Of a stretch of DNA of 64,000 nt, positions 53,446-62,868 are shown piece by piece. How positions within the stretch are numbered: position 1 is the first letter of the stretch; each line of letters opens with the position of its first letter. Below the pieces are notes generated by a model. The model ran no database searches and was not told where the DNA came from. It saw nothing but the letters and a program-made list of their open reading frames with translations. The stretch is from contig NZ_VUMI01000023.1 in the NCBI RefSeq assembly GCF_009696275.1, positions 25,512-89,511 of the forward strand. Direction: 5' to 3'. Both the position numbers and the translations under genes were made by a program. The DNA comes from Eisenbergiella porci (GTDB lineage: Bacteria; Bacillota; Clostridia; Lachnospirales; Lachnospiraceae).

Positions 53446-55185
53446 ATGAACAAAAAAAAGACAGATAAAAAGCAGACAGTATGTAAGGATATCTTCCGTA
53501 TTATGTCTCCGGAAATGGCGGAGTCGATTAGGAAGGACTGCAGGAGCCGGGCCTATCTGCTTCCGCAGAGAATTGTGTGGAAGCAGGGAAATGTGGAAAA
53601 TGAGCAGGTATTGCTTGAAGAGAGGGAACTTCAGATTTCCCTGGAAGCAGCCAGGCCCTGTATTTTGAGAAGCGGCAGGGAAAAGGCGGCTGTACTGCTG
53701 GATTTCGGTTGTGAGCTTCATGGAGGGATCCGGATTCTGGCATGGGGAGACAGTACCGGAAGAGGCGCAAAAGTAAGAATAAGATTCGGGGAATCCGTTA
53801 TGGAGGCGATGAGTGAACCGGGCGGTATGCTGAATGCAACCAACGATCATGCCAGACGGGATATCATGACGGAAATCGGCATGATGAGCATGAACCAGAT
53901 CGGAGAAACCGGCTTCCGCTTCGTTCGGATTGATTTGGAGGAACCGGAGGCGGAGTTGTCCTTAAAATCCGTTATGGCGGCGGCAGTTTATAAGGATGTC
54001 CCTTATCTGGGCAGTTTTTCGTGCAGCGATGCGCTGCTTAGCCGGATTTGGGATGTGGGCGCTTATACGGTCCATCTGAATATGCAGGAATATCTCTGGG
54101 ATGGGATTAAGAGGGATCGACTGGTCTGGATTGGCGATATGCATCCTGAAACAGCCACAGTCCGGACTGTTTTCGGAGAGGATTCTTCTGTGGAAAAAAG
54201 CCTTGATTTTATTAGGAAGGAAACCCCGCTTCCCGGATGGATTAACGGTATGGCAAGCTATTCCATGTGGTATGCCATTATTGTGTACGACTGGTTCCTG
54301 TATACCGGAAAGAGAGAGTTTCTGGAAAAGCAGAAGGCATACCTGAAAGGGATTTTTGTGCAGCTTTCTGAGCATATTGATGAAAATGGAAAGGATACGG
54401 TAACGCAGGGCCGTTTTCTGGATTGGCCGTCCAACGATAAGCCGGTGGTGATTGATGCGGGGGTACAGGCTATCCATTATCTTGCAGTGAAAAGTCTCCG
54501 GGAAATTTTCAGGCTGCTGGGGGAGGAGCTGCTTGCGGAAAAATGTGAGGAAGATATGAAGCGCCTGGAAAAATACGATACGGATTATCAGGACTCTAAA
54601 CAGGCGGCGGCTCTTTTGGTGCTGGCAGGGCTGAAGGATGCTGGGGAGGTCAATGAAAGGCTGCTTGGGAAAGGCGGTGCGAAAGGAATGTCCACATTTA
54701 TGGGGTATTATATCCTGACAGCAAAGGCCATGGCTGGGGACTATGAAGGCTGCCTGTCCGATATCAGGGATTACTGGGGCGGAATGCTTGCGCTGGGAGC
54801 CACCACCTTCTGGGAGGATTTTGACATTGACTGGATGAAGAATGCAGCGCCTATTGACAGGCTTGCAGGGGAAGGAGAGGTTGATGTCCACGGTAATTAC
54901 GGCGGTTACTGTTACCAGGGATACCGGCATAGCCTGTGCCATGGCTGGGCTTCCGGGGTAACGCCGTGGCTGACGGAAAATGTGCTGGGCGTGAAAATAT
55001 TGGAGCCGGGCTGCCGGAAACTGAGCATTACACCTCATCTGGGCAGCTTATCCTGGGCAAAGGGAACTTTTCCCACCCCGCTGGGTATCGTCCGTATTTC
55101 TCATAAGAAAAAAAAGGATGGAAGCATTGAAACCAAGGTAACAGCACCTGCAGGTGTGGCTGTAATCACCGGGGAGGATAAGTGA
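53446..55185 (+). CDS. GH78 alpha-L-rhamnosidase, short form
   Basis: 579 residues with no signal peptide. An N-terminal beta module of about 180 residues precedes the (alpha/alpha)6 barrel. The catalytic motif is DGIKRDRLVWIGD: the two Asp line up with the conserved Asp pair of GH78, but the general acid, usually Glu in RERxGW, is Asp here. The later motif NYGGYCYQGYRHSLCHGW is near the second catalytic region. It releases rhamnose inside the cell from imported glycosides. It is co-directional with the importer and 2 bases from the next GH78 gene. Confidence 0.85.
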   Translation: MNKKKTDKKQTVCKDIFRIMSPEMAESIRKDCRSRAYLLPQRIVWKQGNVENEQVLLEERELQISLEAARPCILRSGREKAAVLLDFGCELHGGIRILAWGDSTGRGAKVRIRFGESVMEAMSEPGGMLNATNDHARRDIMTEIGMMSMNQIGETGFRFVRIDLEEPEAELSLKSVMAAAVYKDVPYLGSFSCSDALLSRIWDVGAYTVHLNMQEYLWDGIKRDRLVWIGDMHPETATVRTVFGEDSSVEKSLDFIRKETPLPGWINGMASYSMWYAIIVYDWFLYTGKREFLEKQKAYLKGIFVQLSEHIDENGKDTVTQGRFLDWPSNDKPVVIDAGVQAIHYLAVKSLREIFRLLGEELLAEKCEEDMKRLEKYDTDYQDSKQAAALLVLAGLKDAGEVNERLLGKGGAKGMSTFMGYYILTAKAMAGDYEGCLSDIRDYWGGMLALGATTFWEDFDIDWMKNAAPIDRLAGEGEVDVHGNYGGYCYQGYRHSLCHGWASGVTPWLTENVLGVKILEPGCRKLSITPHLGSLSWAKGTFPTPLGIVRISHKKKKDGSIETKVTAPAGVAVITGEDK

Positions 55186-55186
55186 G

Positions 55187-57670
55187 ATGGAAGAAATTTT
55201 CCAGAAGGCAAGAGCAGTGTTTGTTCCGGGGCTTTCAGACCGAAAGAATACGTTTGCAGCTTTCCGTTGTGACTTTGTTGCTGAGGAAGGAAAACATTAT
55301 CAGCTTATCCTGGCAGCGCATTCTTTTTACCGGGTTTTCCTGAATGGTTCTTTCCTGGGATTTGGTCCGGCACCTGCGCCGTTCGGACAGCTGAAGGCCG
55401 ATCGGTATTTTCTTGAGACTGCCGAAGGGATTAACCGGATTGCCATAGAGATTATCGGCTATGTCCCGGAAGAAAACAATTTCCTGACACATGAAAATTC
55501 CTGTTTGCTGGCTGAGGTGGTATGTGAAGGCGGCGTGCTGTGCTCGACCGGAGACGGGAGCTTCAGCTGCGGTGCACTTTCTTATAAAAATAATCAGATG
55601 GAGACACTGTCCTTCGGGCGGCGTGTACCGGTAGAATCCTATATCCTGGATGAGAATTATACGGCATGGCGCACGGGGACGCTGGAGAACGCTTTGCCCT
55701 GCGAGTTGATCGGTGAAAAAAGGTTAATCCGGGAACGGGAGGTTCTGATGCCGGACTTCGACCTTATAACGGATCTGAAAATGACAGGGATTTTCGGCAT
55801 GAAGGAAAAGAAAGTGGATATCAGGCCGGAAAGCTGGTGGGAAACCCCGGCCTATATTGAGCGCAGCGGCGGGAAGAAGATGTGCCGTCCGGCCTATGAA
55901 TGTGCGTTGCTGGAGGATGGGGTCTATGAAGGCCGGATCCGGGAAACAAGGAAAAAAGACGGGAAACACTGCTATGAGCTTTCGGAATTTGCAGGAGCAG
56001 CAGCTTTGGAATTTGTTATGCGTGATGCTGAAACCGGTTTGATCGGAATTTCCTTTTCATCTACAGAGCCGGTAACTGTGGACATTATGTGGAACGACTA
56101 TCTGGATGAATCGGGGCAGCTTCCGGTAAAGGCAGACAGCGTGAACAGGGTGATCCGTCTGCATACGGAAGGAGGCAGTTTTTCCTTTGAATCGATAGAG
56201 CCTCATTATATAAAATATATTAAGGTGATTTTCCATGGCGGCGGAAGCGTGGCACTGGAGGAGCTTTATGTACGGGTATACCGTTTCCCGGATATGGGAG
56301 AAGCGGAATTTGTGTGCAGCGACATGGACATCAACCGTATTTATGAAGGCGCGAAAAGGACCTTGCTCACCAATTCCCTGGCCTTTTTCCTGGATTCTCC
56401 GGAGCGTGAGAGGGGAGGCTGGGCAGGTGACAGCTATTGGACGGGCCGCGCAGCGGCTATGCTGCTATCGGATACGACACTGGAAAAAGCCATGCTGAAA
56501 GATTTCCTTGCGGCGGATTATTCGCCCATGCTTGAAGGCTCCTTTCCCGCCTGCTGCAGCGGCGGACCAAAAAACGATCCGGTGATGATGTATTCCTGGA
56601 ATCTTTTCGTACTTCTGGAGCTGACGGATTATTATGGAAGAACCTGCGACGAGGAAATGAAGGAGGCCTATCGGGAGCGGGTGAACCTGTTTATGGAGGC
56701 TTCCGAGGCTTTAAAAAATGAATTGGGGCTGTTGGAAAATATACCAGGTTCCATGTTTGTTGATTGGTCTTCTTCCAATGACCCTGACCATACGCAGCCT
56801 ATTTGTACGGCGGCAAATGCGCTTTATGCCTTGGCCGCGGAGCGACTGGGGAAACTGTATGACAGAAAGGATTTTTCTGAGAGCAGCATCCGGATACGCG
56901 TTCAGCTTCGCAGTGTATATGAAAAGGTAAAGGGAAGTAAGCAGGAGCTTTTTACTATGTATCCTTTTTTGGCGGATTCTTTGTCACTTAGGGAGGGAGA
57001 GCTTTGCAAAAACGGTGTTTACAGCGAAGCGGCCCAGTATTATTATTTTTGGACAAATCTGCTGACAAAAAATGATGCGGAGGCACTTTTTACTATACTG
57101 AAGGAACAGTTCGGCCCGGTGCCTGAAAAATATCGGGGAACGGCCCATTTGCGCATAGGCAGCTGCGGTGTGTTCTTTGGTTATATGATGCGGTTTGAGC
57201 TGCTTGCCCGGTATGGGGAAATAAGACTGCTTGAAAAGGAGCTGAAGGAACTTTGCAGTTATATGCTGGATAGAGATCCAGGAACCTTTTGGGAAACCTT
57301 AAGCGGGACGGATAGCCGTAATCATGGTTTTGGCTCTTATTATGGCGTATTTGCGGTACGGGATTTTCTTGGATTAGGTATCCCGGACCGTACGGAAAGG
57401 AAAATCCGGTTTGCGCCCGGAATTGGGAGCCTGAAATGGGCAAAGGGCAGTATTTTAACGGCGGATGGCCGCATATGCGCTTCCTTCAGCCGGGAAGAGG
57501 ACAAGCTTAGACTTTGCATGAGCGCGCCGGAAGGATACCGGATAGAGGTGGAAATACCGAAGGAATACTGTTTTTATGAAGAAATGCGGGTGAATGGCAG
57601 GACGGAGAGCCTCCGCAGGTACTTTACGGAAGGGAATATCGTGTCGGTGGAACTTGGATATACCTCGTAG
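55187..57670 (+). CDS. GH78-like alpha-L-rhamnosidase, long form
   Basis: 827 residues with no signal peptide. The N-terminal beta modules (about 1-385) include YRVFLNGSFLGFGPAPAPFG, a sugar-binding-like sandwich. The barrel holds the canonical DSPERERGGWAGD (Asp, Glu and Asp in the GH78 spacing) and CSGGPKNDPVMMYSWN. The C-terminus has a closing beta module (FAPGIGSLKWAKGSI). It starts one base after the previous GH78 stop. The two probably differ in linkage or aglycone. This is the last gene of the catabolic locus. Confidence 0.85.
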   Translation: MEEIFQKARAVFVPGLSDRKNTFAAFRCDFVAEEGKHYQLILAAHSFYRVFLNGSFLGFGPAPAPFGQLKADRYFLETAEGINRIAIEIIGYVPEENNFLTHENSCLLAEVVCEGGVLCSTGDGSFSCGALSYKNNQMETLSFGRRVPVESYILDENYTAWRTGTLENALPCELIGEKRLIREREVLMPDFDLITDLKMTGIFGMKEKKVDIRPESWWETPAYIERSGGKKMCRPAYECALLEDGVYEGRIRETRKKDGKHCYELSEFAGAAALEFVMRDAETGLIGISFSSTEPVTVDIMWNDYLDESGQLPVKADSVNRVIRLHTEGGSFSFESIEPHYIKYIKVIFHGGGSVALEELYVRVYRFPDMGEAEFVCSDMDINRIYEGAKRTLLTNSLAFFLDSPERERGGWAGDSYWTGRAAAMLLSDTTLEKAMLKDFLAADYSPMLEGSFPACCSGGPKNDPVMMYSWNLFVLLELTDYYGRTCDEEMKEAYRERVNLFMEASEALKNELGLLENIPGSMFVDWSSSNDPDHTQPICTAANALYALAAERLGKLYDRKDFSESSIRIRVQLRSVYEKVKGSKQELFTMYPFLADSLSLREGELCKNGVYSEAAQYYYFWTNLLTKNDAEALFTILKEQFGPVPEKYRGTAHLRIGSCGVFFGYMMRFELLARYGEIRLLEKELKELCSYMLDRDPGTFWETLSGTDSRNHGFGSYYGVFAVRDFLGLGIPDRTERKIRFAPGIGSLKWAKGSILTADGRICASFSREEDKLRLCMSAPEGYRIEVEIPKEYCFYEEMRVNGRTESLRRYFTEGNIVSVELGYTS

Positions 57671-58506
57671 AGAGCATATATTGAGGAAACAAATGGATTT
57701 AAACGGCTGGTAGAAACTTCAGGAGGAGAGGATAGGAAAAGTCTGAGCCTGAAGGGGAGTGTGCCAAGCCCTATAAGAAATACGAAATAATCTTTGACCA
57801 GCCGGAACGGCTGTTTATCCGGAGGATGACCTGTATCTTTTACTGGGATTGGGGTAATCGGTTTGTGACAGCCGGAAGCTGGCGGCCAGTGATATCTGTA
57901 GTGCGCAGTATACCAACGGCAGAGGGGAGATACTGGATCAGCTCGAAGCACACTTCTGAGTAAGAACGGAGGTTAGATTATATATGCAGAAATGGGTTTT
58001 GCATCAATGACGATGAAATTTACTGGTGGAATCCAAAATAAGAGCAGATGATATACAAGATACAGCTGACTTAAGAAATGGAAGAGTTTGCTCTGCTCTG
58101 CCACAAAACCCCAAATTTCAACAGGTATGAAAAGATAAAGTTTTGGCAATATGAGGATTCTCCTTTTAATGACGTAAGCAGCCGTTTTATTTTTCCATTT
58201 GATTTTTCACCTCCGTAATGGTAATAAAAAAACGCAGGATAGAATTTCTACCTGCGTTTTTGGGATGTTTATAATTTATCACGATACAATTTTATGACCT
58301 ATATTAGAATCTGAAGGTGAATTGTGCTCGTAATGCTCATTTTCTACACACAAGCAACGCACGATTATTCATCTCTTTACAACTTTCGCGCTCCGTCATT
58401 TAGTCATACAATAGCCGTATAATCTCAAATTGCTCGTCCGTCATTCCATTTACAATGCCTGAAGTAATAAAAAGTTCGTACTCAGATTTTTATACAAATA
58501 TATTCG
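57671..58506. other. Eroded intergenic stretch
   Basis: About 830 bases. A plus-strand frame near 58079-58218 (CHKTPNFNRYEKIKFWQYED) has no start and was not recognised. A minus-strand scrap near 58386-58460 (GIVNGMTDEQFEIIRLLYD) looks like the C-terminus of a small mobile-element protein. Otherwise nothing is supported. Confidence 0.5.
58226..58263. terminator. Terminator-like hairpin
   Basis: AAAAAACGCAGG pairs with CCTGCGTTTTT across a short loop with TAG/CTA extra pairs; T follows on the plus strand and A-run gives U on the minus strand. It could end transcripts from both sides. Confidence 0.6.
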
Positions 58507-58524
58507 GTGCAAAATGGGATTATA

Positions 58525-58990
58525 TTATGGACGAAAAAAAATAATTTGGAGAAAATTTCACACGAAGTTTATGCTACAGCGGATACATGGACAGACGCGA
58601 TGTTTTTAATCCATCTTCGTTGTGAACAGGCAGTGTTTTCTCATGAGTCTGCTCTGTATTTTCATGATTTGACAGACCGTGAGCCGTCACCATACTCCAT
58701 TACTGTTGCCTTAAAATTTTTTCCACATGAAACATAGCTGCATACTGCATCAATGTCCTCAAATTCTTATCTTTACGATGGACATATTGTTTAAGGGCAC
58801 TTTGGAATGTTTGAATTTCAATGATGTTTATGCTTCGGATGAGATCGCAAATTGTACGCTCCATATCATAAACAGGTACAGAATGTCCAAATGGAGTCTG
58901 GGCGGTAGTAATTCCAATACCATGCAACTCCAGTTTTACAATATAAACTTGAATCCCATCTTTTTTTAATTTGGATGGATTATATCCCGT
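58525..58990. pseudogene. AbiEi-type antitoxin gene with inverted C-terminal half
   Basis: The plus strand up to about 58705 encodes the N-terminal half of an AbiEi-like type IV antitoxin: NLEKISHEVYATADTW, CEQAVFSHESALYFHDLTD and REPSPYSITV. The minus strand from about 58990 to 58706 encodes the rest: TGYNPSKLKKDGIQVY, TTAQTPFGHSVPVYDMERT, LKQYVHRKDKNLRTL and FHVEKILRQ. In relatives these follow directly after the SITV-type sequence. Turning the segment round would rebuild the gene almost without loss, although the first winged-helix residues are missing. The AbiEii toxin gene is absent. Confidence 0.8.
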
Positions 58991-59026
58991 CCTTGAGGAA
59001 AATCTGGAAGCATTTCAGGAGTTAGC

Positions 59027-59428
59027 AAAATAATAAATCTTACGATAGATGAAATCACTTATTTACATGAAAAATTGATTCAAAAGACTGGAGATATATC
59101 TGGTATAAGGGACATAGGAATGTTAGAATCGGCAGTTTATAGTGCTAAGCAGTCTTTTGGTGATGAAGAGGTTTACCCAATCCCTATAGAAAGAGCTGCT
59201 AGATTAGCGTATTATGTTATAACGAATCATCTATTTATGGACGGAAATAAACGTACAGGGATGTCGGTTATGCTTATGACATTAAAACTAAATCATATAG
59301 AAATAGAATATACCCAACAAGAATTGATTTGTCTGGGTTTATCAGTAGCAGATAGAAGCAATGGATATGGGGTGATTTTAAAGTGGATAATAGTACAGCA
59401 GATGTATATAATTTTGTCGTGGCCTTGA
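59027..59428 (+). pseudogene. Doc/Fic-type toxin with lost start codon
   Basis: A Doc-like toxin reads INLTIDEITYLHEKLIQKTG, DIGMLESAVYSAKQSFGDEE and the active motif HLFMDGNKRTG, then SVADRSNGYGVILKWI, full length for the family (about 130 residues). In the expected start position the DNA is AATAATAAAT, where an ATGA overlap with an upstream antitoxin stop would be usual; the G appears changed to A, leaving ATA. A TTG further in (59075) would remove the first 15 residues. The frame before it ends LEENLEAFQELAK, probably the tail of a deleted antitoxin. Catalytic residues are intact but expression is doubtful. Confidence 0.7.
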
Positions 59429-59613
59429 CATAAGGTTGTCAAGTATCGAGATGATAAAATTTGCAAAAATATTTAATTTGGCATAATTTGCTAAGGTGAA
59501 GATTAGGAATTGTGCATGATTTAATAATAAGTGCATATATTATTGTAAAGCGATGCGTTTACTTTTGCTTTACAACATGATAAACTAAAAGAACAAAGAA
59601 GGCGGTGACCTTT

Positions 59614-59874
59614 ATGGCACAGACAATGGTCAATTTCCGCATGGACGAAGATTTGAAAAAAGGTATGGAACAGGCTTGTAAAGAAATGGGACTTTCAATG
59701 ACAACTGCCTTCACCATGTTTGCTACCAAAGTTAGCAGGGAAAAAAGAATACCATTTGAGGTTTCAGTTGATCCGTTCTATTCTGAGAGCAATATGAATT
59801 ATTTGCGTTCAATTGTCGCTGATATTGAATCTGGGAAAGCCAAACTGGTAGAGCACGATTTGATAGAGGAATGA
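59614..59874 (+). CDS. RelB/DinJ-family antitoxin
   Basis: 86 residues from the ATG at 59614. The N-terminal ribbon-helix-helix reads MAQTMVNFRMDEDLKKGMEQ and GLSMTTAFTMFATKV, and the C-terminal tail (DIESGKAKLVEHDLIEE) is the toxin-binding part. It is followed five bases later by the first codons of a YoeB-type toxin that breaks off after 22 codons. It is thus an antitoxin without its toxin. It may still repress its promoter. Confidence 0.9.
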   Translation: MAQTMVNFRMDEDLKKGMEQACKEMGLSMTTAFTMFATKVSREKRIPFEVSVDPFYSESNMNYLRSIVADIESGKAKLVEHDLIEE

Positions 59875-59878
59875 GCGG

Positions 59879-59947
59879 ATGAGACTACTTTGGGAAGAAA
59901 AAGCATGGAATGAATATTGTAAGTGTCACTTACCGTGTGGTAGGTGA
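59879..59947 (+). pseudogene. YoeB/RelE-type toxin stub
   Basis: ATG at 59879 gives MRLLWEEKAWNEYCKCHLPCG and a stop. The first 13 residues match the start of YoeB-like toxins (LLWEEKAW-x-EY). The remaining 70 or so residues with the catalytic residues are gone. The break comes just before sequence belonging to the conjugation remnants. Confidence 0.75.
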
Positions 59948-59961
59948 TTTCCGGCAGAAAG

Positions 59962-60210
59962 TCAAGCAATACCCAGAAGGCTGACAGGATATCCTGATTT
60001 GGAGAACAATCCTTTGTTAAAAGGACCAGTCACTCCTCCCGTAGTAGAACCAGGGCCCGTCTTATGCAGCCGCTCAAGCAGAGCCATTACTTTTTCGCAG
60101 GGAAGCTCCGGAAAAAGACGGGAAAGCTGACGGCAGGAGAGTGCCTGATACATAGAGATAATGCGGTTGATTTCCGCCAGGTGGTTATGCTGCTGTTTTT
60201 TTAACTGCAT
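59962..60210 (-). pseudogene. DUF5697-like conjugation-region protein, truncated
   Basis: 82 codons. HNHLAEINRIISMYQALSCRQ, then LSRLFPELPCEKVMALLERLHKTG, looks like the N-terminal winged helix of DUF5697-type proteins from CTn elements (spelled only in part). After LHKTG the sequence turns Gly/Ser/Thr-rich and unrelated (GSTTGGVTGPFNKG), so it is probably cut by a deletion joined to other DNA. It follows the VirB4 remnant in the same direction. Confidence 0.5.
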
Positions 60211-60321
60211 GGAAACCTCCTTTGTAATAGAAGAAACTATGTTGTTTATAAAAAATACATAAGATTACGTAGCGTTTTTTCTTACAGAATCCAATACGTA
60301 ATACTGCGTATTCTATAAGTA

Positions 60322-61907
60322 TTAAACCACCTCCGATGCCGTCTGCCGCTGTTTTTCCCGTTCCAGGATTTTCTTTAATTCCAGGCGGTCAGTGGTAATT
60401 AATTCTTTTTCCAGGTCGGAGGCTTTAAATTCCACGGTTACGTTATTGTTGTTTGTGGATATCAAACCATTTCCCCGTTCGAAATGTGTAATCGCCATGG
60501 TTTCTGCTTCCGACAGATGCAGGATGGACTGCACACGCATGGCCTCTTCATCCTCCAGGTTCAGGATTATCTTAGTTTTGGAGTTATTGATGATTCCTTT
60601 TCCGTATTTCCCATCTTCCAGCGAGAAGAAATCATTGAGGTCCTGTGTGGCGCAGATAGCGGAACCTCCATAGCCGCGGATTATTTTGAATATTTCCAGC
60701 ACAAACTCAGCGGCTAATCGGTTGGAGGAAGCGCCGATTAGCTGCCAGGTTTCATCAATAAATATCGCTTTTTCCACGGTACGGTCTTCTTTGGCTTTGT
60801 CCCATACATAATCCAGGGCAACAAACATCCCTACGGTCAGCAGGTCACCGGTCAGTTCCGAAATGTCCAGAACCGTGTATTTGTTATCCAGGTTTACATT
60901 TGTCTGCTGATTGAAGGTGGAAGCGGAGCCATGCACCAGCCGGTTCATGATGTTGGCAAGCCGGCGGGTATCGGGATTTTCCTTTAAAATATGGTAGACA
61001 TCCTCCAGGATAGGCATTTCCCGATACCTGTCAGGGTGTTTGGAATCAATGAGGCTTTCATTGTTATGGGTAATTCCCTTCTGGTTATAGGTTTGGATCA
61101 GTGCCTCGTCTAAAAGCTGTCTTTCTTCATGGTTCATATCCGGAATCAGGAGAGAAAAGAAGATGTGCAGCCGCTGTATTTTAGCTGCCAGCTCGGATTT
61201 TTCTGTCTGGGGGCCGTCTAACAGGTCATTGGCGGCGGAATCTGCCTTGCGGATTTCCATAACATTGATACAGTTTTGGAAGCGGGAGAAATCTGAATAA
61301 ACTCTCCGCCGATATTGCTGCAGGCCCGATGGAATTCGTGCCCTCTTTTCTGCCGGCATTGAGATACTGTCCGGTCACCTCATTAATGCGAATGCTTAAC
61401 GGCTTTAATGCACTGCTTTTCCGATTTAGGATCGTATAGAATACTTCAACCGTCATCTCATTATCGTTATCCGGAATTACAAGTTCATTTCCGCATTGCT
61501 GGAGATAGGTCTTAGCGGTCTGAACTGCGGTTGTCAGCACAGAGAGGGCTTCCTTTTCCTCCTTTCCCCTGGCAGGGTTAAATGGGTCGTATTCAAAGAT
61601 AATAAAAAAACGCCTGGTAATGGCTTCCTTTGAGCCAATACGGCGTATCAGGTCTTCATAGTCTTTCTGCAGGGCCAAACAGCGTTCGTCTTTTTCCGAC
61701 CGCATTTCTTCTCGGATGGTTTCCAGGTGCCTGTTAATATCAGCACGTCTGGTCAGCACCTTAAACTGCAGCTTTACCGGGCTGATTTTCAGGTAGCTTA
61801 CAAAGGAATAGATAATGCTCCTTTGTTCACGGGCGCTGCGCAGCAGGAAGTTAATCGGGATTACCTCAATAATTTTTACATAACGGCGGTCCCTGGTATA
61901 AACGAGA
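60322..61907 (-). pseudogene. VirB4-like conjugation ATPase with central deletion
   Basis: The minus strand first encodes the N-terminal part: VYTRDRRYVKIIEV, LLRSAREQRSIIYSFVSYLK, ITRRFFIIFEYDPFNPARG and RINEVTGQYLNAG. The next in-order piece is GHEFHRACSNIGGEFIQISP in another frame. After a further one-base shift comes NCINVMEIRKADS, on to Walker B (AIFIDETWQLIG), CATQDLNDFFS and the C-terminus. About 300 residues between NAG and GHEF, including the Walker A loop, are missing. With two frameshifts as well, it cannot power conjugation. Confidence 0.9.
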
Positions 61908-62389
61908 AGCGCAGAACTGAGAGATGATCAGAGTACTTTCAATAATAATCTTATCTATGAAGCTGTCTGTAATACTGTATTCTTCATTTTCTCCAAGTCT
62001 CTGCGCTTCCAGCTCAATTTCATCAATAAGCGCATCGTGTTTGTTACGCAGAATTGTTTCTATTTCGATTTCTGTTTCTTTTATGTTTTCAGTAATCAGG
62101 GTATTGTCATTCATTACTTTTGAAGATGCATTATCGAGTCCCTGATTACTGAATATCAATGATGGAAGTAAAAGGATAGGGAGAATAAAAAGAAACAGGC
62201 ACACAGCAATCATAAGAATAGCCTGCGTTTTTCCCATAATCCAACCACAATCATACCATATGGTCCGGCCGATGCCCCTCGTGCAGCATTGGCAATGGTC
62301 CTTCCTGTTTTTACTGCCCCTTTTACTGCATTTGCAGCTGATGCAGCCTGGGAAAGGGGACTGTGTCTGTTATCCTGTTCTTCAGACAT
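61908..62389 (-). pseudogene. CTn-type cell-wall hydrolase, N-terminal part only
   Basis: From an ATG at 62389 (one base below the VirB6-like stop) the frame reads SEEQDNRHSPLSQAASAANA, GAVKTGRTIANAARGASAG and LWEKR, then stops. A shifted frame goes on with one membrane helix (AVCLFLFILPILLLPSLIF), NTLITENIKETEIEIE and LIISQFCAS, then joins the VirB4 sequence. This is the N-terminus of the bifunctional lysozyme/CHAP hydrolases of Tn916- and CTn-like elements. The catalytic domains are gone; there is one frameshift and one deletion junction at about 61908. Confidence 0.75.
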
Positions 62390-62833
62390 TTATATGCGGT
62401 CCATTCTTTTCGGTGGATTGGGCAGCTTTTGTACGATATTTTCGTGATAAGCAATTTTCCCTTCTCCGGTCATATAAGGGGTACGTTCTACAGTATCAGC
62501 AGCATACCGCCGGTACCAGGTCGCCTGATCGGCTGTCTGGATGGTTTCGTAATTTCCATCCGGAGGCATATACTGCTCAGTATGATACATGCCAAATGCC
62601 GTTCCATTAGGGTATCGGGCAGAAGTTTCTGTACCCATAATCCGTCCGCCGCCGATTTCCACGCTGCTAAAGACCGGGGCATCAGCGACACCGGCCTGTC
62701 CCATATATGAGGTTAAAGCGAAGGCAGCCTGGGAACCCTGCATGGTGCCCGTATAATTAATGCTTCCCTGGGCAACCAGCCCGTTCATAATCTGTTCGGC
62801 GATCCATTCCACGATGCCGTCAAGAATTCCCAT
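62390..62833 (-). pseudogene. VirB6/TrbL-like protein with all membrane helices deleted
   Basis: 147 codons from the ATG at 62833. The first 15 residues (MGILDGIVEWIAEQI) are the amphipathic start of VirB6-like proteins in Firmicute elements. The next residues already belong to the C-terminal hydrophilic tail (YTGTMQGSQAAFAL, SYMGQAGVADAPVF, EIGGGRIMGTETSA, ADTVERTPYMTG, IVQKLPNPPKRMDRI). The multi-spanning middle of some 200 or more residues is missing, but the reading frame is kept. A soluble internal-deletion protein could be made. Confidence 0.75.
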
Positions 62834-62868
62834 GCATGACACCTTCTTTTCTTTGCTTCAGCGAATCA

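Noticed and set aside
57574..57951. Minus-strand frame of 125 codons at the end of the GH78 gene
   Set aside because: It overlaps the real gene antisense, is rich in Pro/Arg/His and shows no domain.
61226..61759. Separate short conjugation gene inside the VirB4 region
   Set aside because: Its upstream in-frame sequence and downstream pieces are consecutive parts of one VirB4-like protein, so it is treated as one broken gene.
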